Below are positions 1-10,549 of a stretch of 64,000 nt of DNA, piece by piece. The position numbers and the translations under genes were made by a program. The notes under the pieces were generated by a model. That model saw only the letters and a program-made list of their open reading frames with translations, was not told where the DNA came from and made no database searches. The stretch's first letter is position 1; each line of letters starts with the position of its first letter. The DNA is from Poecilobothrus nobilitatus (taxonomy: Eukaryota; Arthropoda; Insecta; Diptera; Dolichopodidae). The stretch lies in contig OX352772.1 of assembly GCA_947095535.1 (NCBI GenBank), positions 147,874,568-147,938,567 of the forward strand, given 5' to 3'.

Positions 1-2
1 AT

Positions 3-485
3 AATAACCGGCAACCCTATAACCAACGATTTTACAACAACCGGCAACCCTACAATAATCAATTTCAACCTTACAATAACCATCAACCTTATAACAACCA
101 ATCAAATCCTAACATCCGACAAAGCTTTAATAATCAATCAAATTATCATTGGAAAAATAATTTTAGAAATTATCAACACAATATGGAGAAATCAAATGTC
201 CCGAATAATCAGCACCAAACCATCGTGCCATATCAAACGCAAAAAAATGAACCAAAGTCGCAACAATCTCGGTATACGTACAATCCAAGCAACCCACAGC
301 CCAACAACAGATCATCATTTCATCAAAACAACAAAAGATCCTTCCAAAGTATTAACCATATGGAAACAAAACCAAAGAAAAAATTTCAGAGAAACCAAGA
401 TAATGAGAAGCAACCGTTAGTTCATGGTCAAGATTCAACAGGACATGGTAATTACAATGGCGATGAATATCCTTTTTTAGATTAA
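3..485 (+). CDS. gag: Gag C-terminal part (partial, N/Q-rich)
   Basis: The frame is open from the window edge to a TAA at 483-485, so this is the tail of a longer protein. The first ~50 residues repeat a motif close to NNRQPYN, and the rest is rich in Asn, Gln, Ser and Lys, as is common at the basic, nucleic-acid-binding end of Gypsy Gag proteins. No CCHC zinc knuckle is visible. The last codons overlap a -1 slippery heptamer (473-479), and pol continues in the -1 frame. A Met at 183 opens a shorter frame but is probably internal. The identification relies mainly on position next to the protease. Confidence 0.75.
   Translation, partial: NNRQPYNQRFYNNRQPYNNQFQPYNNHQPYNNQSNPNIRQSFNNQSNYHWKNNFRNYQHNMEKSNVPNNQHQTIVPYQTQKNEPKSQQSRYTYNPSNPQPNNRSSFHQNNKRSFQSINHMETKPKKKFQRNQDNEKQPLVHGQDSTGHGNYNGDEYPFLD
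473..479 (+). promoter_or_regulatory. -1 ribosomal frameshift heptamer TTTTTTA
   Basis: The heptamer T TTT TTA lies in the gag frame five codons (including stop) from the gag end. Slipping back one base enters the pol frame, whose last upstream stop (TGA) is at 464-466. This is the canonical X XXY YYZ arrangement, the same heptamer as in the HIV gag-pol junction. I see no obvious stable stem-loop just downstream by eye. Confidence 0.7.
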
Positions 486-3256
486 AATGTTCCTCACTTC
501 CATATATAGAACGCTTTGCAGGGAATGGGGAACAAATAAAAATTTTAATAGACACCGGCTCAAACAAGAACTACATCCATCCTAAATTCATAAAAAATCC
601 AATACCTAATAACAACATATTTTACGCGAACTCCATTGGTGGTGACATAAAGATCACCCATCACGCTGAGATTGATTTCTTTAAAAATGGAATGCCGAAA
701 ATAAAATTTCATTTACTACCAAATTTAGATTCTTTTGATGGTATAATCGGAAACGATACACTCAAAACACTTAAAGCAGTTATTCATACAGATAAAGGAT
801 ACCTTGAACTCGCAGATAACGTTAGAATTCCACTTAAACAACAAATATCAGAATTTATCAACAGAATTGAACTGAGAACCAGCCATTTGACTAGAGAAGA
901 ACGAGATAAACTAGGCAGTCTAGTCAATAAGTTCACAAATTTATTTGCGGACCCAAATGAGAAACTGACCTATACTACTAGAGTTGTAGCCGAAATCCGA
1001 ACAACAACAGCGGAACCAGTGTATTCTAAATCATACCCGTATCCGATGGCATTAAAATCCGAAATAGATGAACAGATTAAGCAACTTTTGGAAGATGGGA
1101 TAATAAAACAATCCAGATCACCATACAACTCACCGGTTTGGATTGTTCCCAAAAAAGAGGATGCTTCAGGAAAAAAGAAGTATCGAATGGTAGTTGATTA
1201 TCGGAAGCTGAACAAGATTACTATTGCAGACAAATACCCAATTCCCGAGATAAACGAAGTTCTCTCAAATTTAGGAAAAAATCATCTGTTCTCGGTAATT
1301 GATTTGAAGAGTGGATTTCACCAGATACCGTTGAAATCAAGCGATGTTGAAAAAACAGCCTTCTCCGTGAATAATGGAAAGTACGAATTCAACAGGCTAC
1401 CGTTTGGATTGAAAAATGCACCTTCAATAGTCCAAAGAGCCCTAGATGACATCCTTAGGGAACATATTGGAAAATGTTGTTATGTCTATATAGACGACAT
1501 AATAATCTTTGGCAAGGATAAGGAAAGTCACTTCCAAAATCTGGAAAAGATATTTACTACACTTGAATCAGCTAACATGAAGGTACAACTGGATAAAAGC
1601 GAATTTTTACGAAATGAAGTTGAATTCTTAGGGTTTATCATTTCGGCAGAAGGAATAAAAACTAACCCAAAGAAAGTACAGACGATTTGCGATATGCCCT
1701 TACCGAAAACTTTAAAGGATTTACGTTCATTTTTAGGTATGTCAGGATACTACAGGTTTATCTGTGACTTTACTAAGATCGCAAAACCCCTGACATCCCT
1801 TTTAAGAGGGGAGGGAGGACGTGTGTCCAAAGCACAATCGAAAAATACTCCAATCACATTGAACAACGAGGCCGAAAAAGCCTTTCTCGAACTGAAAAAT
1901 TCATTAATATCAGAAGATGTCATCCTGAAATATCCTGATTTCGATAGAGAATTCGAATTAACTACTGATGCCTCTAACTATGCGATTGGAGAAGTGTTGT
2001 CTCAAGGAAGAAAGCCAATCACATTCATTTCTAGGACACTCACAAAAACCGAGGAATCATACGCGACTAACGAGAAGGAAATGTTAGCCATCGTTTGGTC
2101 ACTAATTTCGTTAAGAAATTATTTATATGGATCTAAAAAACTAATAATTTTCACTGATCATCAGCCTCTTACGTATGCTTTGAGCAATAAAAATTCCAAT
2201 AGCAAGTTAAAAAGATGGAAAGCCATCCTTGAAGAGTACAACTACGAGATAAAGTACAAACCTGGCCTAACGAACGTGGTAGCTGACACGTTATCAAGAT
2301 TAATAAAAAAATCAGAAATTAACACGTTAACAACGACACAACATAGTGCTGAGAGTTCCTCACAAAACTATATTCAGTTTGTGGAAGCTCCAATTAATGC
2401 GTTCAGGAACCAATTAATATTAAAACGCGGTGATGAAATTGATTACAAACTAATTAACCCTTTTCCAGGCTATGTCCATTTGATATTCATTGATTTCAAG
2501 GAAAAAGAACTCGTAAATATTCTAAAAAAATATTTGAATCCGAAAACAATAAATGCAATAATAACAGAAGAAGATATCATGGGTAAGATACAACAAATTT
2601 ATTCTCAACATTTTGAAAGTTATAGATTAAGATTTACGAGAATACTGGTCAAAGATATCACGGATGAAAGTCAACAGAATGAGCTCATATTAGAAGTTCA
2701 CAAAAGGGCCCATAGAAATGCGCATGAAAATAAAGATCAAATAATCAGCAATTATTATTTTCCAAAAATGAATAGAAAAGTATCTACTTTGGTTACAACA
2801 TGCACAGTGTGTAAGGAAAATAAATACGATCGACACCCCAATAACCCAGAAATAAAACAAACACCAATTCCAAGCTTTGCGGGTCATACCGTACATATAG
2901 ATATTTTCTCGACCGAATCAAAGTTGACTTTAACAGCGATCGATAAGTTAACCAAGTTTGCCCAAGCGAGAGTCATAGAAAGCAGATCAACAGAAAACGT
3001 CAGATTAGCATTACGGGATATTTTGTTTTACTATGGCGTTCCAGAATGGGTCATCATAGACAACGAGAAGTCGCTGAATTCAGCTTCGATAAAGGCAATG
3101 ATGGAGGATGAAATGAAAATAAAGATTTCAAGAATAAAGATTATAATTTACGTTTTTCTCCAAATTTTTGTTTTTGTTCATTTTATTACTATTATTATTC
3201 TTAATATCATTTTAGGTGCTTATTATACGAGTGTCTATCATTCGTCCAAATATTAG
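479..3256 (+). pseudogene. pol: Gypsy Pol polyprotein with truncated integrase
   Basis: Open in the -1 frame from the slippery site. Seen in order: aspartic protease with the L-I-D-T-G active site at 542-556; reverse transcriptase with palm motif Y-I-D-D at 1487-1498; RNase H with a T-T-D-A-S strand near 1961 and F-T-D-H near 2150; integrase HHCC zinc finger (His near 2700, C-T-V-C near 2800); and two core Asp (H-I-D-I-F near 2895, I-I-D-N-E near 3053). Past ~3110 the integrase similarity ends and the frame runs through AT-rich DNA to a stop at 3254. The catalytic Glu and C-terminal domain are missing, so the integrase cannot be complete. Protease, RT and RNase H look intact. An ATG at 692 is internal; translation should come from the frameshift. 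Confidence 0.88.
3205..3215 (+). promoter_or_regulatory. Likely splice acceptor for env mRNA
   Basis: A pyrimidine- and AT-rich tract ends in TTTTAG at 3215, immediately before the env reading frame, which opens after a stop at 3202-3204. Errantivirus env is known to be made from a spliced mRNA. The donor would be upstream of the window, so this is inference from position and consensus. Confidence 0.5.
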
Positions 3257-4812
3257 ACTACACAGGATCACATGCAGTATCTATTATCATGGGAGAAGCC
3301 AAGGTGCAAGAAGGAAGTTTTAGAATCATCCATACGTTTGATTTTGAAAATCTAAGGAATTCATTAGAGTAAATCAAGGACGTACTAGAAGAAGACGGAA
3401 TAAAAAAAAATCACCTGCATGGGTACTTAAAATACGAAGCTTTACAGGTTCAGGATCTTTTGGATGAATTTAAAATTAGACGGAAACCAAGGTCCTTTAA
3501 CTCTATAGGAACCATGTGGAAATGGATAGCTGGAAGCCCTGACCATACAGATTTTATCATGATTAAAAAGAAAATGAACAATCTCTTAGAAAATAACAAT
3601 CAACAAGTTATAATAAATAAGTCTTTTAGTGATAGGATTAATAATATAAGTAGAATTACTAATGAGCTTTTAGAGAATATTAGGTTAGGTCATGAAATAG
3701 ATAATCAAAATATTCAAAAATTACAGTATAAGTTAAAATTCATAAAAGAAAAAATAGTTAATATAAAATATGCCGTACATTGGGCTAAGGTAGGAATTAT
3801 AAACTCATTATTGCTTTCAAAGTCAGAAATTAAAACAATTACGTCAATTTTCGACAAGGAAAATTTTCCATATTCGGACGCTGAAGAAGCTTTAAATCTT
3901 TCCAATGTAAAGGTAATAACAAATGGTACTTGCTTGCTCTACATCATTGAAATCCCAATATCAGAAACTGATGTATTTAAAAAAATTATAGTTAAACCAA
4001 TAAAATTTAACAACACTATTATTAAGCTTGATTATAAAGAAATATTATTTAGTAATAAGAAAATGTATGGAATAAAAGAAAATTGTAAACAAATAAATTC
4101 ACTAATAATATGTAATAAAGATCAAATTGTTAACATTTCAAATTCTACCTGCATTCCAAACATATTAGAAGGAAGATCATCCACCTGCAAGGTTACCAAT
4201 GCTCACCATATCCCAACAATAGAAAAAATTGCCGAAGGAATTATATTATTGAATCAATTCAATGGGACTATAACAATAGATGATAAAACAAAAACGATTA
4301 TAGGAAGATACCTAATTAAGTTCCAAAATTCTACAGTAATAATTAATGATATGGTATTTACATCGAAAGAAACCGTAAGCGTTAGCGTGTTACCTGCAAT
4401 TTTACAACCAGAACTAATAAAAAAGGAATTTCAACAACATCTTTCTCTAGAACTTTTCAAGGACCTTCATGCCAATAATACAAATAAAATTGAATTACTG
4501 CAAGAACGGAGTTTAATAAATCACGTATTAAGTGCTTCAAGTGTCATACCGGCAATAGCATCAATATTGGGCTTGTTTGTATTAATTGGTATACGATATA
4601 GGAAAAAACGAGACAAGGTAATAATAGACAACATACAATCCGATCAGGCTATACCAGAAGAAATTACTACTAGCGACAATCAAACAATAAAAGATACACC
4701 ACCGAATTCCGCAGATTACCAAAATAGCAAACTCCAAATATTTCCGATAAATTCAGCATCAGTCAACATAAAAGCAACCCCAAGGCGAAACTTATACAAC
4801 TCTAATCTCTAG
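3217..4812 (+). pseudogene. env: Errantivirus-type envelope glycoprotein, one internal stop
   Basis: The frame opens after the putative splice acceptor with a hydrophobic start, carries a TAA at 3370-3372, then stays open to 4812. Seen: a basic R-R-K-P-R at 3478-3492 matching a furin-type cleavage site; directly after it a hydrophobic, glycine-containing segment (S-F-N-S-I-G...W-I-A-G) like the fusion peptide of insect Env/F proteins; a coiled-coil-like stretch (3590-3780); several N-x-S/T sites; a membrane anchor near 4522-4593 followed by R-Y-R-K-K-R; and a short cytoplasmic tail. The family mediates membrane fusion. The stop separates the surface part from the fusion subunit, so this copy is presumably non-functional unless the stop is read through. 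Confidence 0.85.
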
Positions 4813-4839
4813 TTTGATCGAATGAGGATATCGATATTT

Positions 4840-4850
4840 AAGGGGGGAGG
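4840..4850 (+). promoter_or_regulatory. Polypurine tract of element A
   Basis: An 11-base all-purine run (AAGGGGGGAGG) directly precedes the LTR start AGTTAAC. It would prime plus-strand DNA synthesis. Position and composition are as expected for Gypsy elements. Confidence 0.75.
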
Positions 4851-5160
4851 AGTTAACAACAGCCAAAATTAGTTAACAACAGCCAAAATTATAAATTAAA
4901 TTTCCAACGCATCATATTACGATTTCACAATTTTTATTTAAATATTTTTAATAATAACATTTAACTGTCAAATCATCAAAATTAACCTGGGAAATTGGTT
5001 CAACACTATTTCTCAACATCAAAGTCACGCGTAATCAACATATGTTTGAGTCAGCATAATGCAGGTAGAACAATGCAATCAATGTAAAATTCTGATTACA
5101 AAAAATCAATTACAAAAGTAACTTCAAACAATAAAGTTGTGTTTTAAAAAAATAAATCAA
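4851..5160 (+). repeat. 3' LTR of element A with a 20-bp tandem duplication at its start
   Basis: Starts AGTTAACAAC after the polypurine tract. The first 20 bases (4851-4870) are repeated exactly at 4871-4890. The middle (TTAACCTGGG...CACGCGTAATCAACA, then GCATAATGCAGG) resembles the LTRs at 28440-28834, 31197-31530 and 34715-35048. AATAAA at 5130-5135 is a plausible polyadenylation signal. The right boundary is estimated and could reach ~5280. Confidence 0.65.
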
Positions 5161-5305
5161 ATTGTGTTAATTTATTTTTGTTAAAATAATTTTATCAAAT
5201 CTTTTTATTAAATTTTTAAAATAATTTTTTTGGTTACTTGGAATAGAATTTTATAACTTATATGCTTCTGTGATACGTGTGATTTGAACAACAGCTGTCA
5301 AAAAT

Positions 5306-5422
5306 ATGAAACTATTGAAGAAAAATCAACATATATTACATGTACTAGGAAAGTGCAAGAAGAAGCTATTTCGTGAAAATATTCTTAAATATTGTGATGC
5401 TGTAAAAAAAAGGAATTCTTGA
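5306..5422 (+). pseudogene. Short basic ORF upstream of the polymerase relic
   Basis: An ATG at 5306 opens a 38-codon, Lys-rich frame ending at TGA 5420-5422. It begins with a leucine/lysine-rich helix and a C-K-K-K segment. In my recollection, PolB genes of this type in animals are often preceded by a gene for a small basic protein that begins similarly, so this may be its truncated start. Downstream, the similarity is lost within a few dozen bases. The identification is tentative; chance cannot be excluded. Confidence 0.3.
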
Positions 5423-5495
5423 GCTTTTTGGCGAGTATATAAAGCCAACAGAAGAAGAGTTTGAAAATATATCAATCAAATCTTTTCAAACTCGA

Positions 5496-8400
5496 ATGTT
5501 TAGTATTACACAAGCAGACGATCTTAATGATTTTTTTGAAAAGGCTAAAGAAATTATTCAACAACAAGCAAAAGACTTCCAAGAAAAAGACAGTGGCTGG
5601 GCCGTAATCAGGATTTTACATATTGAAATAAATATCAATAAATTTGAACCAATACGTGTGTCTAGTTATATTAAACTACCGAAAAGCATAGAAGATAAAA
5701 AAGCATGCATTAATATTCAAAATAAAGACAACTTCTGTTTCAAGTGGTGTTTAGTATCAGCTTTACAAACTTGTATTCCAAATGCTGAACGAACATCTTC
5801 ATATAAACTTAATAATATTTCTCTACCCATAGTCGAGCTAGAGTTTGGTGATGTACGACAGGTTAATTTTAGCACTATGCAATTTCCAGCTAAATTGAAC
5901 GAGTTAAATTTATTTGAAGAACTAAATAGTGAAATAAGTATTAATTTGTTTGGACTGGAAGTCATTAATAAAAAATATGAGGTTGTAGGACCGTTCTATT
6001 TAACAAAATCAGAAAAAATATACCATGTAAATTTATTGCTATTGGAAAAGGATGATAAATTTCATTTTGTTTATATTAAAAATGTATCAAGGTTAATAAG
6101 TAGTTCTGTAACAAAACATATACATGAAATTTATATTTGTAATATGTGCTTGCAACATTTTTATACATTACAACAGCGTGATGCTGATGCTGAGAGTATT
6201 TTACAACCTATTGCAACATGCAGTTCTAATCCAATGATGTCTTCAACAACAAATATTCATCAACATGTTCCAGTAGCTTTCTCCTACTACATTAAATGTT
6301 CTTTTGATGATAATCAAAGCTGTTACAAATAGTTTGTTGGAGCTAACTGTGCTAAGGAATTTGTCATATCGTTATCAAAAACATGCAGTTAATTATATAA
6401 AAATATATGTATGATGCCAAAGCCAATGAATCTGTTAACAGCTTCAACAATTAATTTAGGAAAATTGCATTTAGCTTTTAATGATAGAATTAAAGACCAT
6501 TGTCACTTTACTGGTAATTATAGAGGAACGGCTCATTCTAAATGTAATTTATTATATTTATTTATTTATTTTTATTTATATTTATTTTTTTCCTATATTT
6601 TTTCACAATTTTTCCGGCTATGATTGCCATCTTTTATTTAAAGAACTAAACGAAGTGAATGGAATATTGGTGTAATTCCTTTGAATAAAGAACGTTATAT
6701 TTTATTATCTAAAAAAATTACAATAGATAAAAATCATTCATTTTATTTACGTTTTCTCGATAGATTTAGATTTATGACTTCTAGCCTTGATCCTTTGTGT
6801 AAAAATTTAAATGAAAACGATTTGTTTCATATAAAAAAAAATTCAATAATAATGAAAAAATTAAACTTATGACTCTAAAGGGAGTTTTTCCCTATGAGTA
6901 TTTAAATTCCATTGAATAATTTGACGAAAGAAGTTTACCTTCACAAGAAGCTTTTACCAATCATATGACAAACACATCATGTTCCGATGAAGACTACATT
7001 CATGCAGTTAATGTATGGAATACATTTGAATGTCAAAGCTTATGGGACTATTTAAAACTTTACCTTAAAACAGATATGCTTATCTTGACTGATGTTTTTG
7101 AAAACTTTCGAAAAATATGCTACAAAATCTATTCTTTAGATCCTGCAAATTTTTATATTACCCCAGCTTTGTCTATGTTAAAATACACGGATATCAAATT
7201 ACAATTATTAACTGATATTGATATGTATAATTTCTTTAAAAAAGGGATACGTGGTGGAATTAGTCAGTGCTCACTTAGACATTCCGCAGCAAATAATAAA
7301 TTCATGGGAGAATCTTATAAAAGAAACGAACCTTCCAAATACATAGTATATGAAGACGCTGACAATTTATATGGATGGGCAATGATCCAATATTTACCAC
7401 ATAAAGATTTTCAGTGGGTTGACGTTACTGAAAATAGTGATGTGCTTTCAGTTACCGATGATTCGGAAACTGGTTACGTTTTAGAAGTGGATTTAGATTA
7501 CACACAACATTTATATGATTTGCACAATGATTTTCATTTTTGTGCTAAATAACAAAGTTCCACCAACAGGTAAAATTCCCAAACTCTTAGTTGACTTAAC
7601 AAACAAACACAAATACATAATCCATTATCGAAATTTAAAACAGTGTCTTGGAAACGGTTTAATTCTTAAGAAAATTTGTAGAGTGCTAAAATTCACACAA
7701 TGCAATTGGTTAAAAAAATATATTGATTTAAATAACTCACATAGGTCAGTTGCTAAAAATGCTTTCGAAAAAGATTATTTTAAATTAATGAATAATGCCG
7801 TTTTCGGTAAAACCATGGAAAATGTAGGTAAAAGAAAAAATGTTAAAATAGCTACCTCTTGGGAAAGTCAAGGAAGACATTTAGGTGCATGAGCATTAAT
7901 AGCAAAACCAAATTATTATAGCCACTCTAGATGCACTGAAAACTTGATAGCCGTTCAGCTTAAAAATACAAATGTATATTATGACAAACCTATATATTGA
8001 GGATTTACAGTACTAGAACAATCTAAAATACTTATGTATGATTATCATTATGATTACATTAAACCTAAATATGGCAGTAAAGGTTTTTTAAATTACACAG
8101 GAACTTACAGTTTTATTTACACTATACAGACAGATGATTTTTACGCTGACATATACAGTGATATACCGCAACGTTTTGATACATCCGATTATCCGTCTGA
8201 CAATTTATTTAATTTCCCTCTATTGAATAAAAAAGTTCTTGGTCTTTTTAAAGATTAATTTAATGGAAAAATTTTTTCTGAATTTATAGGATTAAAATCT
8301 AAAATGTATTTTCTTCAAACACATAAAAATGAAACTGTTAAAAGCAAAAGGAATAAAAAAATATATTGTCAATAGTTTAACGTTAGATAACTATAAAAAT

Positions 8401-8577
8401 TACTTGTTAAAAAAAGAAGTTTGTTTAAGAGAAATGAAAATATTTAGATCACATTTACATACAATTTATACACAGAATTTAAATAAAGTAGCTTTAAGTT
8501 CATTAGATAATAAAAGATATGTAATCGCAGATAAAATAAACACATATGCTTGGGGGCATTATGCCATTGAGCAATAA
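5496..8577 (+). pseudogene. Protein-primed family B DNA polymerase (Polinton/Maverick/adintovirus type), decayed
   Basis: Consecutive segments in shifting frames match one ~1,000-residue protein: N-terminal domain with a C-x-x-C finger (5496-6332); a D-H-C-H-F-T-G...H-S-K-C-N motif like endonuclease VII/HNH (near 6500-6555); exonuclease-like region F-R-F-M-T-S-S-L (near 6765-6790); segment 6965-7552 with K-T-D-M-L-I-L-T-D-V-F and motif A D-N-L-Y-G-W-A-M; 7515-8258 with motif B ([11 protein letters not shown]); and a tail to 8577. Frameshifts lie near 6555, 6680, 6900, 7530 and 8320; stops include 6330-6332, 7890-7892 and ~7998. Motif C, normally D-T-D-S, reads T-G-T-Y-S. Low-complexity TTTA DNA interrupts it at ~6550-6600. 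No integrase, ATPase or capsid gene lies nearby. Confidence 0.8.
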
Positions 8578-9089
8578 TGGTAAAAAAAGAAAAATCAAGT
8601 TTTTGTTAGCTTAGTTTTAATAAAAAAATATAATTTTAAGATGAATAAAAAAAAAAAATATATTATTTAAACCAACAGGAACAAACTTGTTTTTTTATTA
8701 TTACAAAAAAAAAAAAGATCGAATCTTAAGTGTGTTCAAGCATTTTTAGCTTAGCGAAGTTTTTAAGCTGTTGAAAACTTTAAATAAAATCAAAGACAAA
8801 TAAAAACGTTTCTTAAATATAAAAATATATAAATTGACAGTAAAAGTTTAGATAAAATTCGAATTTATCTGATTATTTATAACTTTTAATTTAACTATAA
8901 AACTTCTAAAAGTTCATAATATTTCATTATTTTTCAATCGTTTAACTCAAAACTTTTATTATTTTTTTTATAAATAATATATTTATTATAACAAAACATT
9001 TCATTTAAAATTATTTTGTACACATTTCTTTATGTGCCTATTCAAATCAAACTTTTTTTTCAAGTAAATATTAAAGTTTAAACTTTAAT
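8578..9089 (+). other. AT-rich DNA, no gene seen
   Basis: Homopolymer A and T runs with short fragments. No ORF, RNA gene or recognisable element could be supported. Confidence 0.6.
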
Positions 9090-9427
9090 AATAATAAACT
9101 TTTCATATCTTTACCTTACTAATTTTTTTGCATAAGGTTAGGAGGACTTAAATTGTTATAATAGAATATAAATTTGGCTTTTGCTAAATATCTTTAACCT
9201 TTGTTAATAATAATTTTGCCTTTTAAATTTCAAATTAAAACATAACTGATGTAGTAACCACAAAGTTAAATTTAGAATAATCAATAAACTTTAATAATAA
9301 CAAACTTTAAAAACTTTTAAACCAAACTTTGAAAACTTTTGATATCTTCACCCTACTAATTTTTTTGCATAAGGTTAGGAGAACTCAAATTGTTATAATA
9401 GAATGTAAATTTGACTTTTGGTAAATA
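9090..9427 (+). repeat. 237-bp tandem repeat, about 1.4 copies
   Basis: A ~95-base block containing ACTAATTTTTTTGCATAAGG and TTGTTATAATAGAAT occurs at about 9095-9187 and again at about 9333-9426, offset by 237 bases, with a few mismatches. A weaker third match (TTTTTTGCATACTTGTAGGA) lies near 9600. Confidence 0.7.
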
Positions 9428-9674
9428 TGTTTAAACTTTAATAATTTTGTATTTAAACCAAACTTTGAAATTTTTAAACCAAACTTTAAAAACTTTTTAT
9501 ATTTTTATCCTAATATAAAACACTTTTTAAATTTCAAATATCAGAGACACAATACTTTTTACTCATTTTGCATACTTTTAGACGAGTGTATACAAATTAT
9601 TTTTTGCATACTTGTAGGAGGACTAAAAACTTTAAAAAAACTTCCTGCACCAGAACCGACATAACCATACTACT

Positions 9675-9864
9675 CAGGAATGCTAATTGCATTTCCTGTT
9701 ATTGTAAAGATATAAAAATTCTTAAAAAAAGGTGAATGAGCTACTAATTATGCCAACACAATACCATGCAACATTATATTAAGTTGTTTCAACGTGATGT
9801 ATCATGCTACATTATGTCAACACATATGTCATGCTACATTATGTCAACATAATATTCTGTAACT
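9675..9864 (-). repeat. 3' LTR of element B, truncated
   Basis: Matches 18847-19037 nearly base for base (shared blocks include ATGCAACATTATATTAAGTT and CATGCTACATTATG). The minus-strand start is AGTTAC at 9864. Similarity stops at 9675, so the last ~175 bp of the LTR found in the 5' copy are missing here. Inside the LTR, CATGCTACATTATG occurs twice about 32 bases apart. Confidence 0.8.
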
Positions 9865-9875
9865 CTTCCTCTCTT
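9865..9875 (-). promoter_or_regulatory. Polypurine tract of element B
   Basis: On the minus strand AAGAGAGGAAG lies directly before the LTR start. It is the expected plus-strand primer and fixes the LTR boundary and orientation. Confidence 0.7.
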
Positions 9876-10549
9876 AAGTTTGAGACTCTCCTGAGTCTTC
9901 AAAATTATGGTTATTAACATTAAAATTATTACAATTTAAAAATTGAAACATGATTATAAAAATATATTGACACTTAATTCTAAGTTAGATATAAAACATT
10001 TTTTTCTAAATTATTTAAATTTTTTTTATTTTTTTCATAAAATTTTTCTTAAGTTTTAAGTTTCAATTAAAAAAATTTTTGTTTTTATAACTGAGTTAGC
10101 TTAGTTTAGTGAAATTAAAAAAATTAGGTAATATGATATTTGCGATAAAAATAATTTTTAAATGAAGTTGAATAAAAATAATTTTGAATGAAAAAAATCT
10201 TTTATTTTATTTTTGTTAGTAAGTAACTTAATATTATATCTACATTACATTGTCTTAAAAAAAAATTTTTTTTTCTTTAATCAAAATCAAACAAACTTTT
10301 TTTTTTTTGTTTTAAATTTCATTTAAATGTAAACTTGAACTTGAAAAATTTAAAATTGACAATTTGCTTACAAAACAAAATTCACTATGACATAAAAATG
10401 ATGAGATAATTAGTAAAATCAACATTCTTAAGAAATTTGTTTTTCTTGTTAATATAGGTGAGTTATTTTTATAACTGATTTTATTTATTTTAATGCAATT
10501 CAAACATTTTGTTTTTTGTTAATTAATGGTTTTATACATTATATTACTG
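9876..10549 (-). other. AT-rich spacer between env and 3' LTR of element B
   Basis: No coding similarity. A 63-codon minus-strand frame at 10312-10503 has no recognisable features and is probably chance. Confidence 0.5.

Larger units (their letters stand above)
1..5160 (+). mobile_element. Ty3/Gypsy env-bearing (errantivirus-type) LTR retrotransposon A, 5' end outside window
   Basis: Seen: gag tail, pol (protease, reverse transcriptase, RNase H, integrase), env, a polypurine tract and a 3' LTR follow one another on the + strand. The 5' LTR and most of gag lie before the window. Family knowledge: this order with a C-terminally anchored env is that of insect errantiviruses. The copy is defective, since the integrase lacks its 3' part and env has an internal stop. 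The outer end of the LTR is uncertain. Related env/LTR remnants lie at 28440-30240, 30540-31530 and 34050-35048. Confidence 0.9.

Noticed and set aside
352..567. 71-codon minus-strand frame
   Set aside because: Antisense to the gag/pol junction; no features of its own.
2690..2896. 68-codon minus-strand frame
   Set aside because: Antisense to integrase; composition follows the coding strand.
10312..10503. Hydrophobic 63-codon minus-strand frame
   Set aside because: Lies in AT-rich spacer of element B; AT-rich codons give hydrophobic residues by chance.
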